Source of the DNA: Flavobacteriales bacterium
GTDB lineage: Bacteria > Bacteroidota > Bacteroidia > Flavobacteriales_E > Vicingaceae
Direction: 5' to 3'
DNA length: 64,000 bases
NCBI GenBank assembly: GCA_020635815.1
Contig: JACJZB010000002.1
Location: 385,053 to 449,052 of the forward strand
The notes beneath the pieces are model-generated. The model made no database searches. It was not told the DNA's origin and saw nothing but the letters and a program-made list of their open reading frames with translations. Position 1 is the stretch's first letter, and every line of letters starts with the position of its first letter. Made by a program: the position numbers and the translations under genes. Of the stretch, positions 43,238 through 52,771 are shown piece after piece.

Positions 43238-45553
43238 ATGAAAATTCAATTACTTAAGTATCTTTTCTTATTTATTTTTTCTATCCTGATTAATTGTTTT
43301 TATGCTCAGAAAGAAATACCTGTTGGCTCGTGGCAAGACCACCTATCATATACAAATGGTGTTGGAGTTGCTATTGGCAATGGTGTTGTTTATTGTGCTT
43401 CTGATGTAGCTGTATTTTCTTATGATCTTGAAGACTCCTCAATTGAAAGGCTAAATTTGATAACTGGATTATCTGACATAGGAGTTTCAACTATAAAATT
43501 TAATCCTTATAATAATAAATTGATTATTGCCTACACTAATGGTAATATTGACATCTTAAACCAAGATAAAGAAGTCACTAACCTTTCGTTTATTAAAACT
43601 AGTAATATAATTGGCGATAAAATAATAAATGACATCTTTTTAGTTGGGAAGTACGCATACCTCTCTACAGGGTTTGGAATAATTTATATTGATACAGATC
43701 AAGAAGAGATTTTAGACACTTATTATTTCGGTTCATTAGGAGCATATATGTACACTAATTCTGTAGCCATTGACAATCAATTTATCTATGCAGCAACAAC
43801 CCAAGGCATATATTTTGCAGATAAAAACAGTAACAACTTAGCTGATTATAACGAGTGGAATATGATAACTGATTTAGGATTACAAAACTATTCAACCATT
43901 GTTAGTTATGCTGGATCATTAATAGTAGGGGCAGAAAATTCTTCGTGGGATGGAGATACTGTGTATTATAATAATTCAGGGACATGGCAGAAATTAATAA
44001 ATGCAGGGGTTAATTTGTTGGACATTTCAGTTTCATCAGGAAAGCTTTTAGTATCAACTATAGGAAATGTTAGATTTTTTAATACCTCTTTTACTCAAGA
44101 AAATATTTACTATAATTTTAATAATCAATTTTCATTAACACCCATGTCAGCTGCTATTCAAACCAATGGAGAAGTATGGTTAGCAGATCAAAAATATGGA
44201 CTACTTCATTTTTTCTCAAAATGGAATGCAGAAAAAATTATTCCTAACAGTCCGTTTAATTCTAATGCCTTTAGATTAGATATCGTTGATGAAGACATTT
44301 GGGTTGTAGCAGGAGGTTATAATGCTAGTAGCCTAAGCCCTTTATTTCTTAAAAATCATTTAGTTAATTATAAAGTAAATGATGAATGGAAAAGTTTAGG
44401 TCGTAGAATTAATAAAATTAATGGAGGAGATGCTTTTGATGCCGTGAGGATAGCTATAAACCCCAACAATAAAAGTCAAGTTTTTGTAGGAACATGGAAT
44501 GATGGGTTATTTGAAATTAATAATGGGAAAGTTTCTAATATTTTTATAGCTCAAAACTCAACACTTGATAGCACATTTTTTGGAAGCACTAAAATAGGAG
44601 CATTAAAATATGATAAGAATAATAATTTATGGATATGCAGTTCAAGCAAACAAATAGATGTAATATCAAGTTCGAATAAAATGTATTCACATATATTTAC
44701 TGACATTAGCGATAATGGAGCATTTACAAGCCTAGCAATAGATGCATATGATAATAAATGGATTGCATTAGAAAATACGAATAATATTATTGTTTTTAAT
44801 GAAAACGGATCAATAGATAACACAACTAATAACAGTACGATTCTATTAACATCAGGTACTAATGGTATTCCTGGAGCAAAATTAACTAGTATAGTAAGTG
44901 ATTTGGATGGTGAAATATGGATTGGTACCGATCAAGGAGTTGCTGTATTTAATAACCCTTCAGAGGTGTTTGATAAAACAATTGTTGCAAACCCAATATA
45001 CATTCAACAAGATGGGCAAACACAAAAACTTTTGGAGTCAGAAACCGTAACAGCAATTGCTATTGATGGAGCTAATCGGAAATGGTTTGGAACTCAAAAT
45101 TCAGGGGTTTTTTTAATGAGCGAAGATGGAACTGAAGAAATTTTACATTTTACAACAGAAAACAGTCCGCTTTTCTCAAATAACATTTATGACATAAAAA
45201 TTAAAGGTAGAACTGGTGAGGTATTTATTGCAACAGAAAAAGGATTAATATCTTATAAAGGAACTGCAACAGAAAGTAATGATAATTTTAATAATGTTTT
45301 TGTTTATCCAAATCCTGTTAAGCCTGACTACAATGGTGTAATAGCAATAAGAGGCTTAACTAGAGATACCGATGTGAGAATAACAGACATTAGTGGAAAT
45401 TTAGTTTTCCAAACAAAATCATTAGGAGGTCAAGCAATATGGAATGGAAATGATTTGAACGGAAACAGAGTGCAAACGGGCGTTTATATTGTCTTTAATG
45501 CCACAATAGACGGAGAACTAAAAAAAGCAGCCAAAATTTTATTTATTAATTAA
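43238..45553 (+). CDS. porZ: PorZ-like beta-propeller protein with type A sorting domain
   Basis: The 771-residue exported protein (signal peptide ending in CFYAQ) is built from propeller repeats (for example NNGKVSNIF, NNLWICSSSKQIDV, DGEIWIGTDQGVAVFN, NRKWFGTQNSGVFLMS) and ends with a type A CTD (VFVYPNPVKPDYNGVIA, GVYIVFNATIDGELKKA). PorZ is part of the T9SS attachment complex that works with the sortase PorU on the cell surface. The opening IPVGSWQDHLSYTNGVGVAI and the position directly before recO fit PorZ in Flavobacteriia. The stop codon is contiguous with the recO start, so these form an operon. Confidence 0.87.
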   Translation: MKIQLLKYLFLFIFSILINCFYAQKEIPVGSWQDHLSYTNGVGVAIGNGVVYCASDVAVFSYDLEDSSIERLNLITGLSDIGVSTIKFNPYNNKLIIAYTNGNIDILNQDKEVTNLSFIKTSNIIGDKIINDIFLVGKYAYLSTGFGIIYIDTDQEEILDTYYFGSLGAYMYTNSVAIDNQFIYAATTQGIYFADKNSNNLADYNEWNMITDLGLQNYSTIVSYAGSLIVGAENSSWDGDTVYYNNSGTWQKLINAGVNLLDISVSSGKLLVSTIGNVRFFNTSFTQENIYYNFNNQFSLTPMSAAIQTNGEVWLADQKYGLLHFFSKWNAEKIIPNSPFNSNAFRLDIVDEDIWVVAGGYNASSLSPLFLKNHLVNYKVNDEWKSLGRRINKINGGDAFDAVRIAINPNNKSQVFVGTWNDGLFEINNGKVSNIFIAQNSTLDSTFFGSTKIGALKYDKNNNLWICSSSKQIDVISSSNKMYSHIFTDISDNGAFTSLAIDAYDNKWIALENTNNIIVFNENGSIDNTTNNSTILLTSGTNGIPGAKLTSIVSDLDGEIWIGTDQGVAVFNNPSEVFDKTIVANPIYIQQDGQTQKLLESETVTAIAIDGANRKWFGTQNSGVFLMSEDGTEEILHFTTENSPLFSNNIYDIKIKGRTGEVFIATEKGLISYKGTATESNDNFNNVFVYPNPVKPDYNGVIAIRGLTRDTDVRITDISGNLVFQTKSLGGQAIWNGNDLNGNRVQTGVYIVFNATIDGELKKAAKILFIN

Positions 45554-46279
45554 ATGTTACACACTTTTAAAGGTGTAGTCTTAAATTATATAAAGTATTC
45601 TGAGAATAGCTTTATAACTAAAATTTATACCGATAAATTTGGCATGCAATCCTTTATTATTAAAGGTGTTGGTGGTAAAAAATCAAAAAGCCAGAGAGCT
45701 TGTTTGCAGCCATTATCAATTGTAGAGATTAATGCTTATTATAAGGAAAATACAAACTTAAAAAATGTAAAGAATATAAAGTTAGATGTTGTATATCAAA
45801 CAATACCTTTTAATATTTATAAAAGTTCAATAGCTTTTTTTTTAGCCGAAGTATTAGAAAAATTAATCAAAGAAGAAGAAACCAATAAAGATTTATTTGA
45901 GTTTATATATCATGCTTTTAAATTTTTTGATTTATCTGATAAGAATTATACTAATTTCCATTTAATTTTCTTACTTCAACTAACTAAATACTTCGGAATA
46001 TATCCATTAAATTTAAATGATGATGATGCTCAGTTCTTTGATTTAGAATCAGGATCATTTAAAGTCTTACAACCCAAGCACCCATTGTTTTCTTCCACAT
46101 TAAATACAGCAATTATCAAGTCCATTTTACGGAATAGTTTTAAAACAGATGAACTGATAGAGATTTCAAATCTTGAACGAAAGAAAATATTATCAGAAGT
46201 TTTAGAATACTATTCGATACATTCCTACAACCTCAAAAAGATAAAATCTAAAGAGGTTTTATCAGAGCTTCTAACCTAA
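45554..46279 (+). CDS. recO: DNA repair protein RecO
   Basis: RecO helps load RecA at gaps in the RecFOR pathway. The 241-residue length fits. The N-terminal OB fold is visible (FKGVVLNYIKYSENSFITKIY, FGMQSFIIKGVGGKKSKS, LQPLSIVEINAY) followed by a helical domain (FFLAEVLEKLIKEEETNKDL, FHLIFLLQLTKYFGIYP). It starts directly after the porZ stop with no gap. I see no zinc-binding cysteines, so it resembles RecO proteins that lack the zinc finger. Confidence 0.93.
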   Translation: MLHTFKGVVLNYIKYSENSFITKIYTDKFGMQSFIIKGVGGKKSKSQRACLQPLSIVEINAYYKENTNLKNVKNIKLDVVYQTIPFNIYKSSIAFFLAEVLEKLIKEEETNKDLFEFIYHAFKFFDLSDKNYTNFHLIFLLQLTKYFGIYPLNLNDDDAQFFDLESGSFKVLQPKHPLFSSTLNTAIIKSILRNSFKTDELIEISNLERKKILSEVLEYYSIHSYNLKKIKSKEVLSELLT

Positions 46280-46386
46280 AAAGGTAATTATTGGAATCTT
46301 AAAGCAACCTATAGGATTTAGAAACGTCTAATACAAGGTAGAAATTACTACTTTTGAGTTTATTTAAAATTAGATATAATTATAAC

Positions 46387-49300
46387 ATGAAAAGATTAAT
46401 CCTAATACTTTTTATTTTATTCTCATGGACCTTTGAGTTAAAAGCGTCTCACCTTATGGGAGCAGAAATTACCTATGAACATATACCTGGAGGAGATGAT
46501 TATCTGGTAACTTTGGTTATTTATAGAGATTGCTCAGGTATTGACTTAAGTGACAATGCAAGTGTGAGTTTCATCTCTGCATCTTGTGGATTTGATTTTA
46601 CAGAGACATTTGACTTAGACAGTACAGTAGAAGTTTCACAATTATGTAGTAGTTCTTTGGGTAGCTCTACATGTAATGGTGGTACTTTGCCTGGAACACA
46701 AAAATGGGTCTATTCTGGTGTTGTTACTATGTCTGCCTGTTCTGATTGGGTAATTAGTTGGACCGACGGCTCTCGAAATCCTGCAATTACTAACTTGGTT
46801 AACCCAGATTTTGAAAATATATACATTGAAGCTACACTAAACAATATTATAGGAATTGACAACAATTCACCTCAATACTTAGCTTTACCTACTCCCTATC
46901 TATGCGCAAATCAGTTAAATATTTTTAATCATGGTGCATCAGATGTTGATGGTGATTCTTTATATTACCAATTTGCTCAACCTTTATCTGCTGCTGGAGC
47001 TCCAATCGCTTATACAGCAGGCTATTCAATAAACGATCCTATATTAACTACTGGAGGGATGAATTTAAACCCTGAAACTGGAGAAATGTGTTTTACCCCA
47101 TCTCAAGCTCAAATTTGCGTGGTTTCTGTTCTAGTTTCAGAGTATAGAAATAATATATTAATAGGAACTCAAATTAGAGAAATGCAAGTTGTTGTTAGTA
47201 CAAGTTGTGTTGGAAGTGCTCCAACCGCAGGAGGTGCAGCTGCAGTTTGTGGTGGCGGAGGATCTTTGACCGTTGACTATATGGGACCTTCAGTAACTCA
47301 AGTTGACGATAACTCATTTGTAATGTGTCCAGACGATTCTTTATGTTTTACTATTCCTTTTGCAGATGTTGATGGAGATAATGTTTCTATCGTTACAAAT
47401 ATTGGAACATCTATACCATCAGCAAACTTTACCATAAATGGAAATGGAACACAAAATGCTAGTCTTTCATTTTGTTGGGTACCTACCCCACTTGATTCTG
47501 GAGTTAATGTAATAACTGTTCAAATAAGTGATGATGCGTGCCCTATATCTTCTTCTCAATATTACACTTATGATATCACTATTTTTGATCAGCCTTACGC
47601 CGGAGAAGACCAAATTATTTGTGGTGCTCAAACTGCAGATTTGCAAGCATTAGGTGGTGGCGGATATGTCTGGTCGGTAGTCTCAGGTGATACTGATTTA
47701 AGTCATTTATCTTGTACAAATTGTGATAATACAACCGTAGATCCAGATATTACAACTACCTACTTATTAACGAGTACTCTCGCGGCAGCTTGTGAAAATA
47801 CAGATACAGTAACCGTTTTTGTAGTGCCTGATTTTACTCCTGATGCAATTGGGGATACTGTTTTTTGTGATTTCTTATCTCGTGAATTAGGAGTGAATAT
47901 TGTTACAGGACCAACTGGAACCTACCAATATTTATGGGATAATGAGACAACATTAACAGATAATTCAATTCAAAATCCAATTGCCTCACCATTACAATCA
48001 ACTAACTACATTGTACAAGTAACATCTCCTGATGGATGTGTAAAAATAGACTCTGCTTATATTAGCGTAAATCCACCGCCAACATTGCAATTGTTTCCAG
48101 GTGATACAACGTTATGTGATGGAGAAATAGTGACATTCGATATTAATTCTGAATGTAGTTACTCTTTAGATATGTCGGATCCTGGATTTGGCGATGGCTG
48201 GAACGGACAAAGCATAGATGTTTATGATAATGGAGTTCTAGTAGGAAACTTTACACTCCTTTCAACAGATAACAATGGAGATTATTTAACAGTAAATTTC
48301 CCTGTAATAAATGGAAATAATATTGTGTTAATCTATAATACAGGATCTTTCCAAAGTGAGTCAGCTTTTAATTTAATTGATGGCACAGGAGCAATTGTTA
48401 CTGCTTATCCACAAGGCTCAATGTCTGGGCTTAATACTGGAGATACTTTATATAATGGAACCATTAATTGCGGACCTCTATTGACAAATTATTCTTATAG
48501 TTGGAGTCCTTCAACATATTTAAGCGACCCTCTTATAAGCAACCCAACACTAACACAATTAGATTCTACTCAAACTTTTACTGTTGCAATCACAGACACT
48601 TCCAATGGCTGTTTAATCGAAAGAAGCTTTGAAATTGAACGTTTTGAAGGATTTAATCCTGTAGCAAGTCCAGATACAATAATCTGTCCAGGACAACAAG
48701 TAAATCTTAATGTATCTGGTGATTTTTTAACTTTTGCAGTTGAAGAAACCTGCCAACAAACAGCAACGGTTACTGGGCAAGATAATAGCCCAAGTACTAT
48801 TGCTACTATTAATAATTTTACATGTGTACCTGCAGGAGCTCCTATTACTGGTGTTTTTCTTGATGCTTCATTTACTGGATCTCAATGTCCAAATTGGTAC
48901 TCTTATGACATAATTGTAAATGGGGTTACTCAATTTACACAACAATGTAATCAAACAGGACTAGACCTAAGTGCATTTTTACCCATAACAAGCGTTAGTG
49001 TTTCATCAAATGATGAAGATAATTTTGGAGATAATGTTACATTAAACCTTACCTTAAATATTGTTTATGAAACTTTTCCTATTAGTTTCAGCTGGACTCC
49101 AGCTATAAACCTTTCAGATTCAACAGTTTCTAACCCTGTATTTAGTGGAACAACAACAAGTTCTTATGCTGTAGAGGTTTTCTTAGCTGATCGCCCTTTA
49201 TGTAAAGGAATTTCAGCACCAATAACAATAGAGATGAACAACAACGACTTACCAACAATAGTTGGAGACTCAGCAGTATGTCCTGGTGAACCTGTAACCT

Positions 49301-50727
49301 ATACAATTAATGGAGCCGATACAATAATATGGCCAGATAATTCTTCTGCTTCAAGCTATACCTACACCCCATTAGACGATGATATATTAACAGTAACTGC
49401 GAGTACCTTCTGTGGTAATATAACTTGGAATAAACACATTGTAGTTTACCCAGAAATTAATTTATTAGCATCACCTGACACCATAATTTGTGATGGAGAT
49501 TTAGTCAACTTAAATTTAGAAGGTATTTTAAATGAATGTACTTATCTCCTTACACTAATAGATTCAGCAGGTAATGGTTGGGGAAGTTTTGAAGGAGTTG
49601 ACATTAAAATAAATGGAGTGATATACGAATCAGGATTTTCTATCTTAGACTGTGGAGGAACTTATTGTACTACATCAATGGTAATACCAATAAATGATGG
49701 AGATGTATTAACACTAGAATATACATCAGGAGCAACAGACGCAGAAAATACAATTCTATTATTTGATGCTTCTAATGTAGAAATTCTAAACATTACAAAC
49801 CCTACCGCAGGAATTATAGGAACATTTAACACCTCATGTAGCAATGCTTACGATATTACATGGAGTCCTTCAACTCAACTTTCAGATGCAACAGTTGCTA
49901 ACCCTACATTTAATGCAAGTACTTCAGAAACAGTTGGTGCAACCGTATTTTTAAATGCCAATCCAAATTGTGAAGGCATATCAAATACCATTTACTTAGA
50001 CGTTAGACCAATTGATGTTCCCGCAATAGTAGGCGATACGGTAATATGTATAGGTAAAACTATCAGCCTAAATATAAATGCAGACTCTGTATTATGGTGG
50101 GGAGACACTACTAATGTAAGCACAACCTTTACTTTTGCTCCACAGCAAGATAGTTTGGTTACTGCTACAGCAACAACATTCTGTGTGCAAAATGCAGTTA
50201 CATCACATTATGTTGTAGTAAATCCTTTGCCTGTAATAAACACCATAAACGACACAACTATTACAATCCAAGATGTAATTACATTAACAACATCAGGTGG
50301 AGAAACTTATACATGGTTTCCTGATAGCTACTTAGACTGCAGTGATTGTGATAGTCCAATAGCATCACCAACAGAAACCACTATGTATGAGGTTACAGTT
50401 ACCGACTCAAATGGATGTGTATCTAAGAAGACAATAAATATAGAAGTGTTGATACCAGACTTGTTTATACCAAGTGGATTTTCACCTAATGGAGATGGCG
50501 TAAATGATTTAGTCGAAGTAAGAAGTTTGAGTATAGAATCTATGAATATTAAGATATATGATAGATGGGGAGCCTTAATATTTGAATCGAACGACCAAGA
50601 AATAAGTTGGGACGGAACACATAATGGAGTAAATTTGGATGCAGGTGTATATGTCTATAAATTTGAGTCGAAAATGGTAGATGGAGCAAAGATTAAACAA
50701 AGTGGAACAATAACATTATTTAGATAA
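46387..50727 (+). CDS. Large surface protein with type B (gliding-motility-type) T9SS sorting domain
   Basis: I use the ATG at 46387 (1446 residues), which begins a proper signal peptide (MKRLILILFILFSWTFELKA). The mature N terminus (SHLMGAEITYEHIPGGDDYL, VTLVIYRDCSGIDLSDNASV) belongs to a widespread Bacteroidota surface-protein family. Many Cys-containing Ig-like modules follow, with recurring phrases such as SPDTIICPGQQVNLN and SWSPSTYLSDPLISNP. It ends in a type B CTD (LFIPSGFSPNGDGVNDL, YDRWGALIFES, SGTITLFR). Type B substrates are known from SprB to need a SprF-like partner; the next gene, 3 bases after the stop, encodes one. Role in adhesion or gliding is inferred. Confidence 0.9.
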   Translation: MKRLILILFILFSWTFELKASHLMGAEITYEHIPGGDDYLVTLVIYRDCSGIDLSDNASVSFISASCGFDFTETFDLDSTVEVSQLCSSSLGSSTCNGGTLPGTQKWVYSGVVTMSACSDWVISWTDGSRNPAITNLVNPDFENIYIEATLNNIIGIDNNSPQYLALPTPYLCANQLNIFNHGASDVDGDSLYYQFAQPLSAAGAPIAYTAGYSINDPILTTGGMNLNPETGEMCFTPSQAQICVVSVLVSEYRNNILIGTQIREMQVVVSTSCVGSAPTAGGAAAVCGGGGSLTVDYMGPSVTQVDDNSFVMCPDDSLCFTIPFADVDGDNVSIVTNIGTSIPSANFTINGNGTQNASLSFCWVPTPLDSGVNVITVQISDDACPISSSQYYTYDITIFDQPYAGEDQIICGAQTADLQALGGGGYVWSVVSGDTDLSHLSCTNCDNTTVDPDITTTYLLTSTLAAACENTDTVTVFVVPDFTPDAIGDTVFCDFLSRELGVNIVTGPTGTYQYLWDNETTLTDNSIQNPIASPLQSTNYIVQVTSPDGCVKIDSAYISVNPPPTLQLFPGDTTLCDGEIVTFDINSECSYSLDMSDPGFGDGWNGQSIDVYDNGVLVGNFTLLSTDNNGDYLTVNFPVINGNNIVLIYNTGSFQSESAFNLIDGTGAIVTAYPQGSMSGLNTGDTLYNGTINCGPLLTNYSYSWSPSTYLSDPLISNPTLTQLDSTQTFTVAITDTSNGCLIERSFEIERFEGFNPVASPDTIICPGQQVNLNVSGDFLTFAVEETCQQTATVTGQDNSPSTIATINNFTCVPAGAPITGVFLDASFTGSQCPNWYSYDIIVNGVTQFTQQCNQTGLDLSAFLPITSVSVSSNDEDNFGDNVTLNLTLNIVYETFPISFSWTPAINLSDSTVSNPVFSGTTTSSYAVEVFLADRPLCKGISAPITIEMNNNDLPTIVGDSAVCPGEPVTYTINGADTIIWPDNSSASSYTYTPLDDDILTVTASTFCGNITWNKHIVVYPEINLLASPDTIICDGDLVNLNLEGILNECTYLLTLIDSAGNGWGSFEGVDIKINGVIYESGFSILDCGGTYCTTSMVIPINDGDVLTLEYTSGATDAENTILLFDASNVEILNITNPTAGIIGTFNTSCSNAYDITWSPSTQLSDATVANPTFNASTSETVGATVFLNANPNCEGISNTIYLDVRPIDVPAIVGDTVICIGKTISLNINADSVLWWGDTTNVSTTFTFAPQQDSLVTATATTFCVQNAVTSHYVVVNPLPVINTINDTTITIQDVITLTTSGGETYTWFPDSYLDCSDCDSPIASPTETTMYEVTVTDSNGCVSKKTINIEVLIPDLFIPSGFSPNGDGVNDLVEVRSLSIESMNIKIYDRWGALIFESNDQEISWDGTHNGVNLDAGVYVYKFESKMVDGAKIKQSGTITLFR

Positions 50728-50730
50728 AAA

Positions 50731-51810
50731 ATGAAGAGATTAGTAGCATTAATATTGCTTATGCTTATTTATAGTGGGGAAGATTTATTTGCTCAAGATG
50801 CACGTTTTTCACAATTTAATTCAGCACCCATGCTGCTAAATCCTGGTTTAGCAGGGATGGGAAATGGATATAGTAGAGCTACGTTAAATTATCGATCTCA
50901 ATGGACAGGAATTAAAAATTCATTTAAAACTACAGCAGTATCTGTTGATTTTCCGATTTTTTCAGAAAAAATGAATTGGAAAAAGGGATATATAGGTACA
51001 GGATTATCATTTTACACAGATAAAGCAGGAGCTGGAAAATTAGGAACAAATGAAGTTAATTTTGCAATAAGCTCTGTATTGTTTGTAGGAAAAAGTAGTA
51101 AAATCTCATTAGGATTAATGGGCGGGTATGTTCAAAAATCAGTTAATCCAGATAATATCGAATGGGGTACTCAGTATGATGGTTTTAAATATGATGGGGA
51201 GCTAGAAAGTGGTGAAAATTTTGCAGCTGTTTCAACCAAAACATTTGATTTATCGGCAGGATTAGGTTATAGGTATTATAGTGGAACAAAGGCTGTTAGT
51301 AATAGAGATCAAAAACTATTAGAATTAGGAATAGCGTCATTTCGATTATTTGAACCAAAATATGAGTTTTTGTTAGCAGGCGAAAGTCAAATGAGCAGAA
51401 GATATGTTGGACATGGAAGATATTTAACATCAATAAATAATACTGATTTTGTAATTGGTGGAACATTTCTTTTTATGAAACAAAATACTTCACAAGAAAT
51501 TACTTTTGGCCCTGAATTTAGATATTCGTTGATGACAAATACGAAATATACCGGTTATTTAAAAGACTCTTATATCGGAGCTCAGTTGTTATATCGATAT
51601 AAAGACGCCATTATACCTGTTATATTCTTTAAGTTTGGAAACTTTAAACTAAGTGGGTCTTACGATTATAATCTATCATCATTAAAAGGGGCTGGTGGAA
51701 AAAGTGTTAACGGATTTGAGTTTTCTATACAATTTAATGATTTTGAAGGAACCATATTTGGTCAAGGAAACAAGCACGTAACCATGAAAGGTAGTACAGG
51801 AAATCTTTAA
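50731..51810 (+). CDS. PorP/SprF family T9SS outer membrane protein
   Basis: The 359-residue product has a signal peptide (ending LFAQ), then the PorP/SprF opening DARFSQFNSAPMLLNPGLAG and MGNGYSRATLNYRSQW, followed by alternating beta strands expected for an outer-membrane barrel (LSFYTDKAGAGKLGTNEVNF, LSLHAR-like strands are absent). Proteins of this family escort or anchor type B CTD substrates; SprF does so for SprB in F. johnsoniae. It lies 3 bases after the large type B CTD protein gene and is its evident partner. Confidence 0.92.
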   Translation: MKRLVALILLMLIYSGEDLFAQDARFSQFNSAPMLLNPGLAGMGNGYSRATLNYRSQWTGIKNSFKTTAVSVDFPIFSEKMNWKKGYIGTGLSFYTDKAGAGKLGTNEVNFAISSVLFVGKSSKISLGLMGGYVQKSVNPDNIEWGTQYDGFKYDGELESGENFAAVSTKTFDLSAGLGYRYYSGTKAVSNRDQKLLELGIASFRLFEPKYEFLLAGESQMSRRYVGHGRYLTSINNTDFVIGGTFLFMKQNTSQEITFGPEFRYSLMTNTKYTGYLKDSYIGAQLLYRYKDAIIPVIFFKFGNFKLSGSYDYNLSSLKGAGGKSVNGFEFSIQFNDFEGTIFGQGNKHVTMKGSTGNL

Positions 51811-51877
51811 ATAAGTTTTTTAACATTTCTTTTTAACAACTTATCTTAAATAGTTTCTACATTGTTGCTCAATGTTT

Positions 51878-51885
51878 TATTTTTG
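51878..51885 (+). promoter_or_regulatory. -7-like box (TATTTTTG) for the enoyl-CoA hydratase gene
   Basis: Exact TAnnTTTG match 25 bases before the ATG. A TTG at 51862-51864 is too close (13 bases) to be a normal -33 element. Confidence 0.45.
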
Positions 51886-51910
51886 TTTATCATAAATAAA
51901 AATTAGAGCA

Positions 51911-52687
51911 ATGAATTACAATAATATTTTAATCGAAACAGCAGACAACATTGCTGTTTTAACCATCAATAGGCCAGACCAACTAAATGCGTTAAATTCT
52001 GAGACAATTGTAGAATTAAGTAGTGCATTTAAAAGTTTAGAAGCTGATATATCTGTAAAAGCAATAATTATTACTGGCTCAGGAACTAAAGCTTTTGTAG
52101 CTGGTGCTGATATTAAAGAATTCTATCAGTTTGATGTTGCCCAAGGGAAAGAACTAGCAGCAAAAGGTCACCAAACACTATTTAATCTTGTACAAAATTT
52201 AACAACTCCCGTAATTGCAGCTGTTAATGGATTTGCTTTAGGAGGAGGCTTAGAATTAGCCATGAGTTGTCATTTTAGATTGGCATCTGATAATGCTAAA
52301 TTAGGGTTGCCAGAAGTAACACTTGGAGTTATCCCAGGTTATGGAGGAACACAGCGATTAGCTCAATTAGTGGGGAAAGGTAGAGCAATGGAAATGATTA
52401 TGACTGCCAAAATGATTACAGCTGAAGAAGCTTGTAGTTATGGGTTGGTTAATCAGATTACAACACAAGAAGAGTTACTAGGAACTTGCCAAAAAATTGC
52501 GTTAAAGATTGTTAAAAATTCATCTGTTGCTATTGCAGGAGCAATAAGAGCTGTAAATGCTGGTTATATAGATGGCGTAAACGGTTTTGAAACTGAGATT
52601 GAAGAGTTTGGAAAATGTTTTGGAACAGAAGATTTTAAAGAAGGAACAACAGCTTTTATTGAAAAGCGAAAAGCAAATTTTAACTAG
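51911..52687 (+). CDS. Enoyl-CoA hydratase/isomerase (crotonase) family protein
   Basis: The 258-residue cytosolic enzyme has the crotonase pattern: VAGADIKEFYQF (oxyanion hole), NGFALGGGLELAMSCHF with the first catalytic glutamate, GLPEVTLGVIPGYGGTQRL with the second catalytic glutamate, and AKMITAEEACSYGLVNQI. With both glutamates present a true hydratase, for example of short-chain enoyl-CoA in fatty acid or amino acid breakdown, is likely. Exact substrate unknown. It has a probable own promoter and is followed by a spacer made of ttgaa-type repeats. Confidence 0.92.
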   Translation: MNYNNILIETADNIAVLTINRPDQLNALNSETIVELSSAFKSLEADISVKAIIITGSGTKAFVAGADIKEFYQFDVAQGKELAAKGHQTLFNLVQNLTTPVIAAVNGFALGGGLELAMSCHFRLASDNAKLGLPEVTLGVIPGYGGTQRLAQLVGKGRAMEMIMTAKMITAEEACSYGLVNQITTQEELLGTCQKIALKIVKNSSVAIAGAIRAVNAGYIDGVNGFETEIEEFGKCFGTEDFKEGTTAFIEKRKANFN

Positions 52688-52771
52688 TTTGAAGTCCAAT
52701 GTTTGAAGTTCAATGTTCAATTAGAGCTACGTTCCAAACTTTAAACCTTGAATTTTGAACCTTGAATTTAC
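52688..52771. repeat. Degenerate ttgaa/ttcaa repeat spacer 1
   Basis: Most of this 84-base spacer is built of variants of short words (gtttgaagttcaatg, ccttgaattttgaacc, ttccaaactttaaacc). Similar words fill the spacers at 54263-54344 and 59786-59848. Confidence 0.65.

Noticed and set aside
46354..46386. Start at TTG 46354 for the 1446-residue surface protein
   Set aside because: The ATG at 46387 gives a standard signal peptide; the extra 11 residues have no support.
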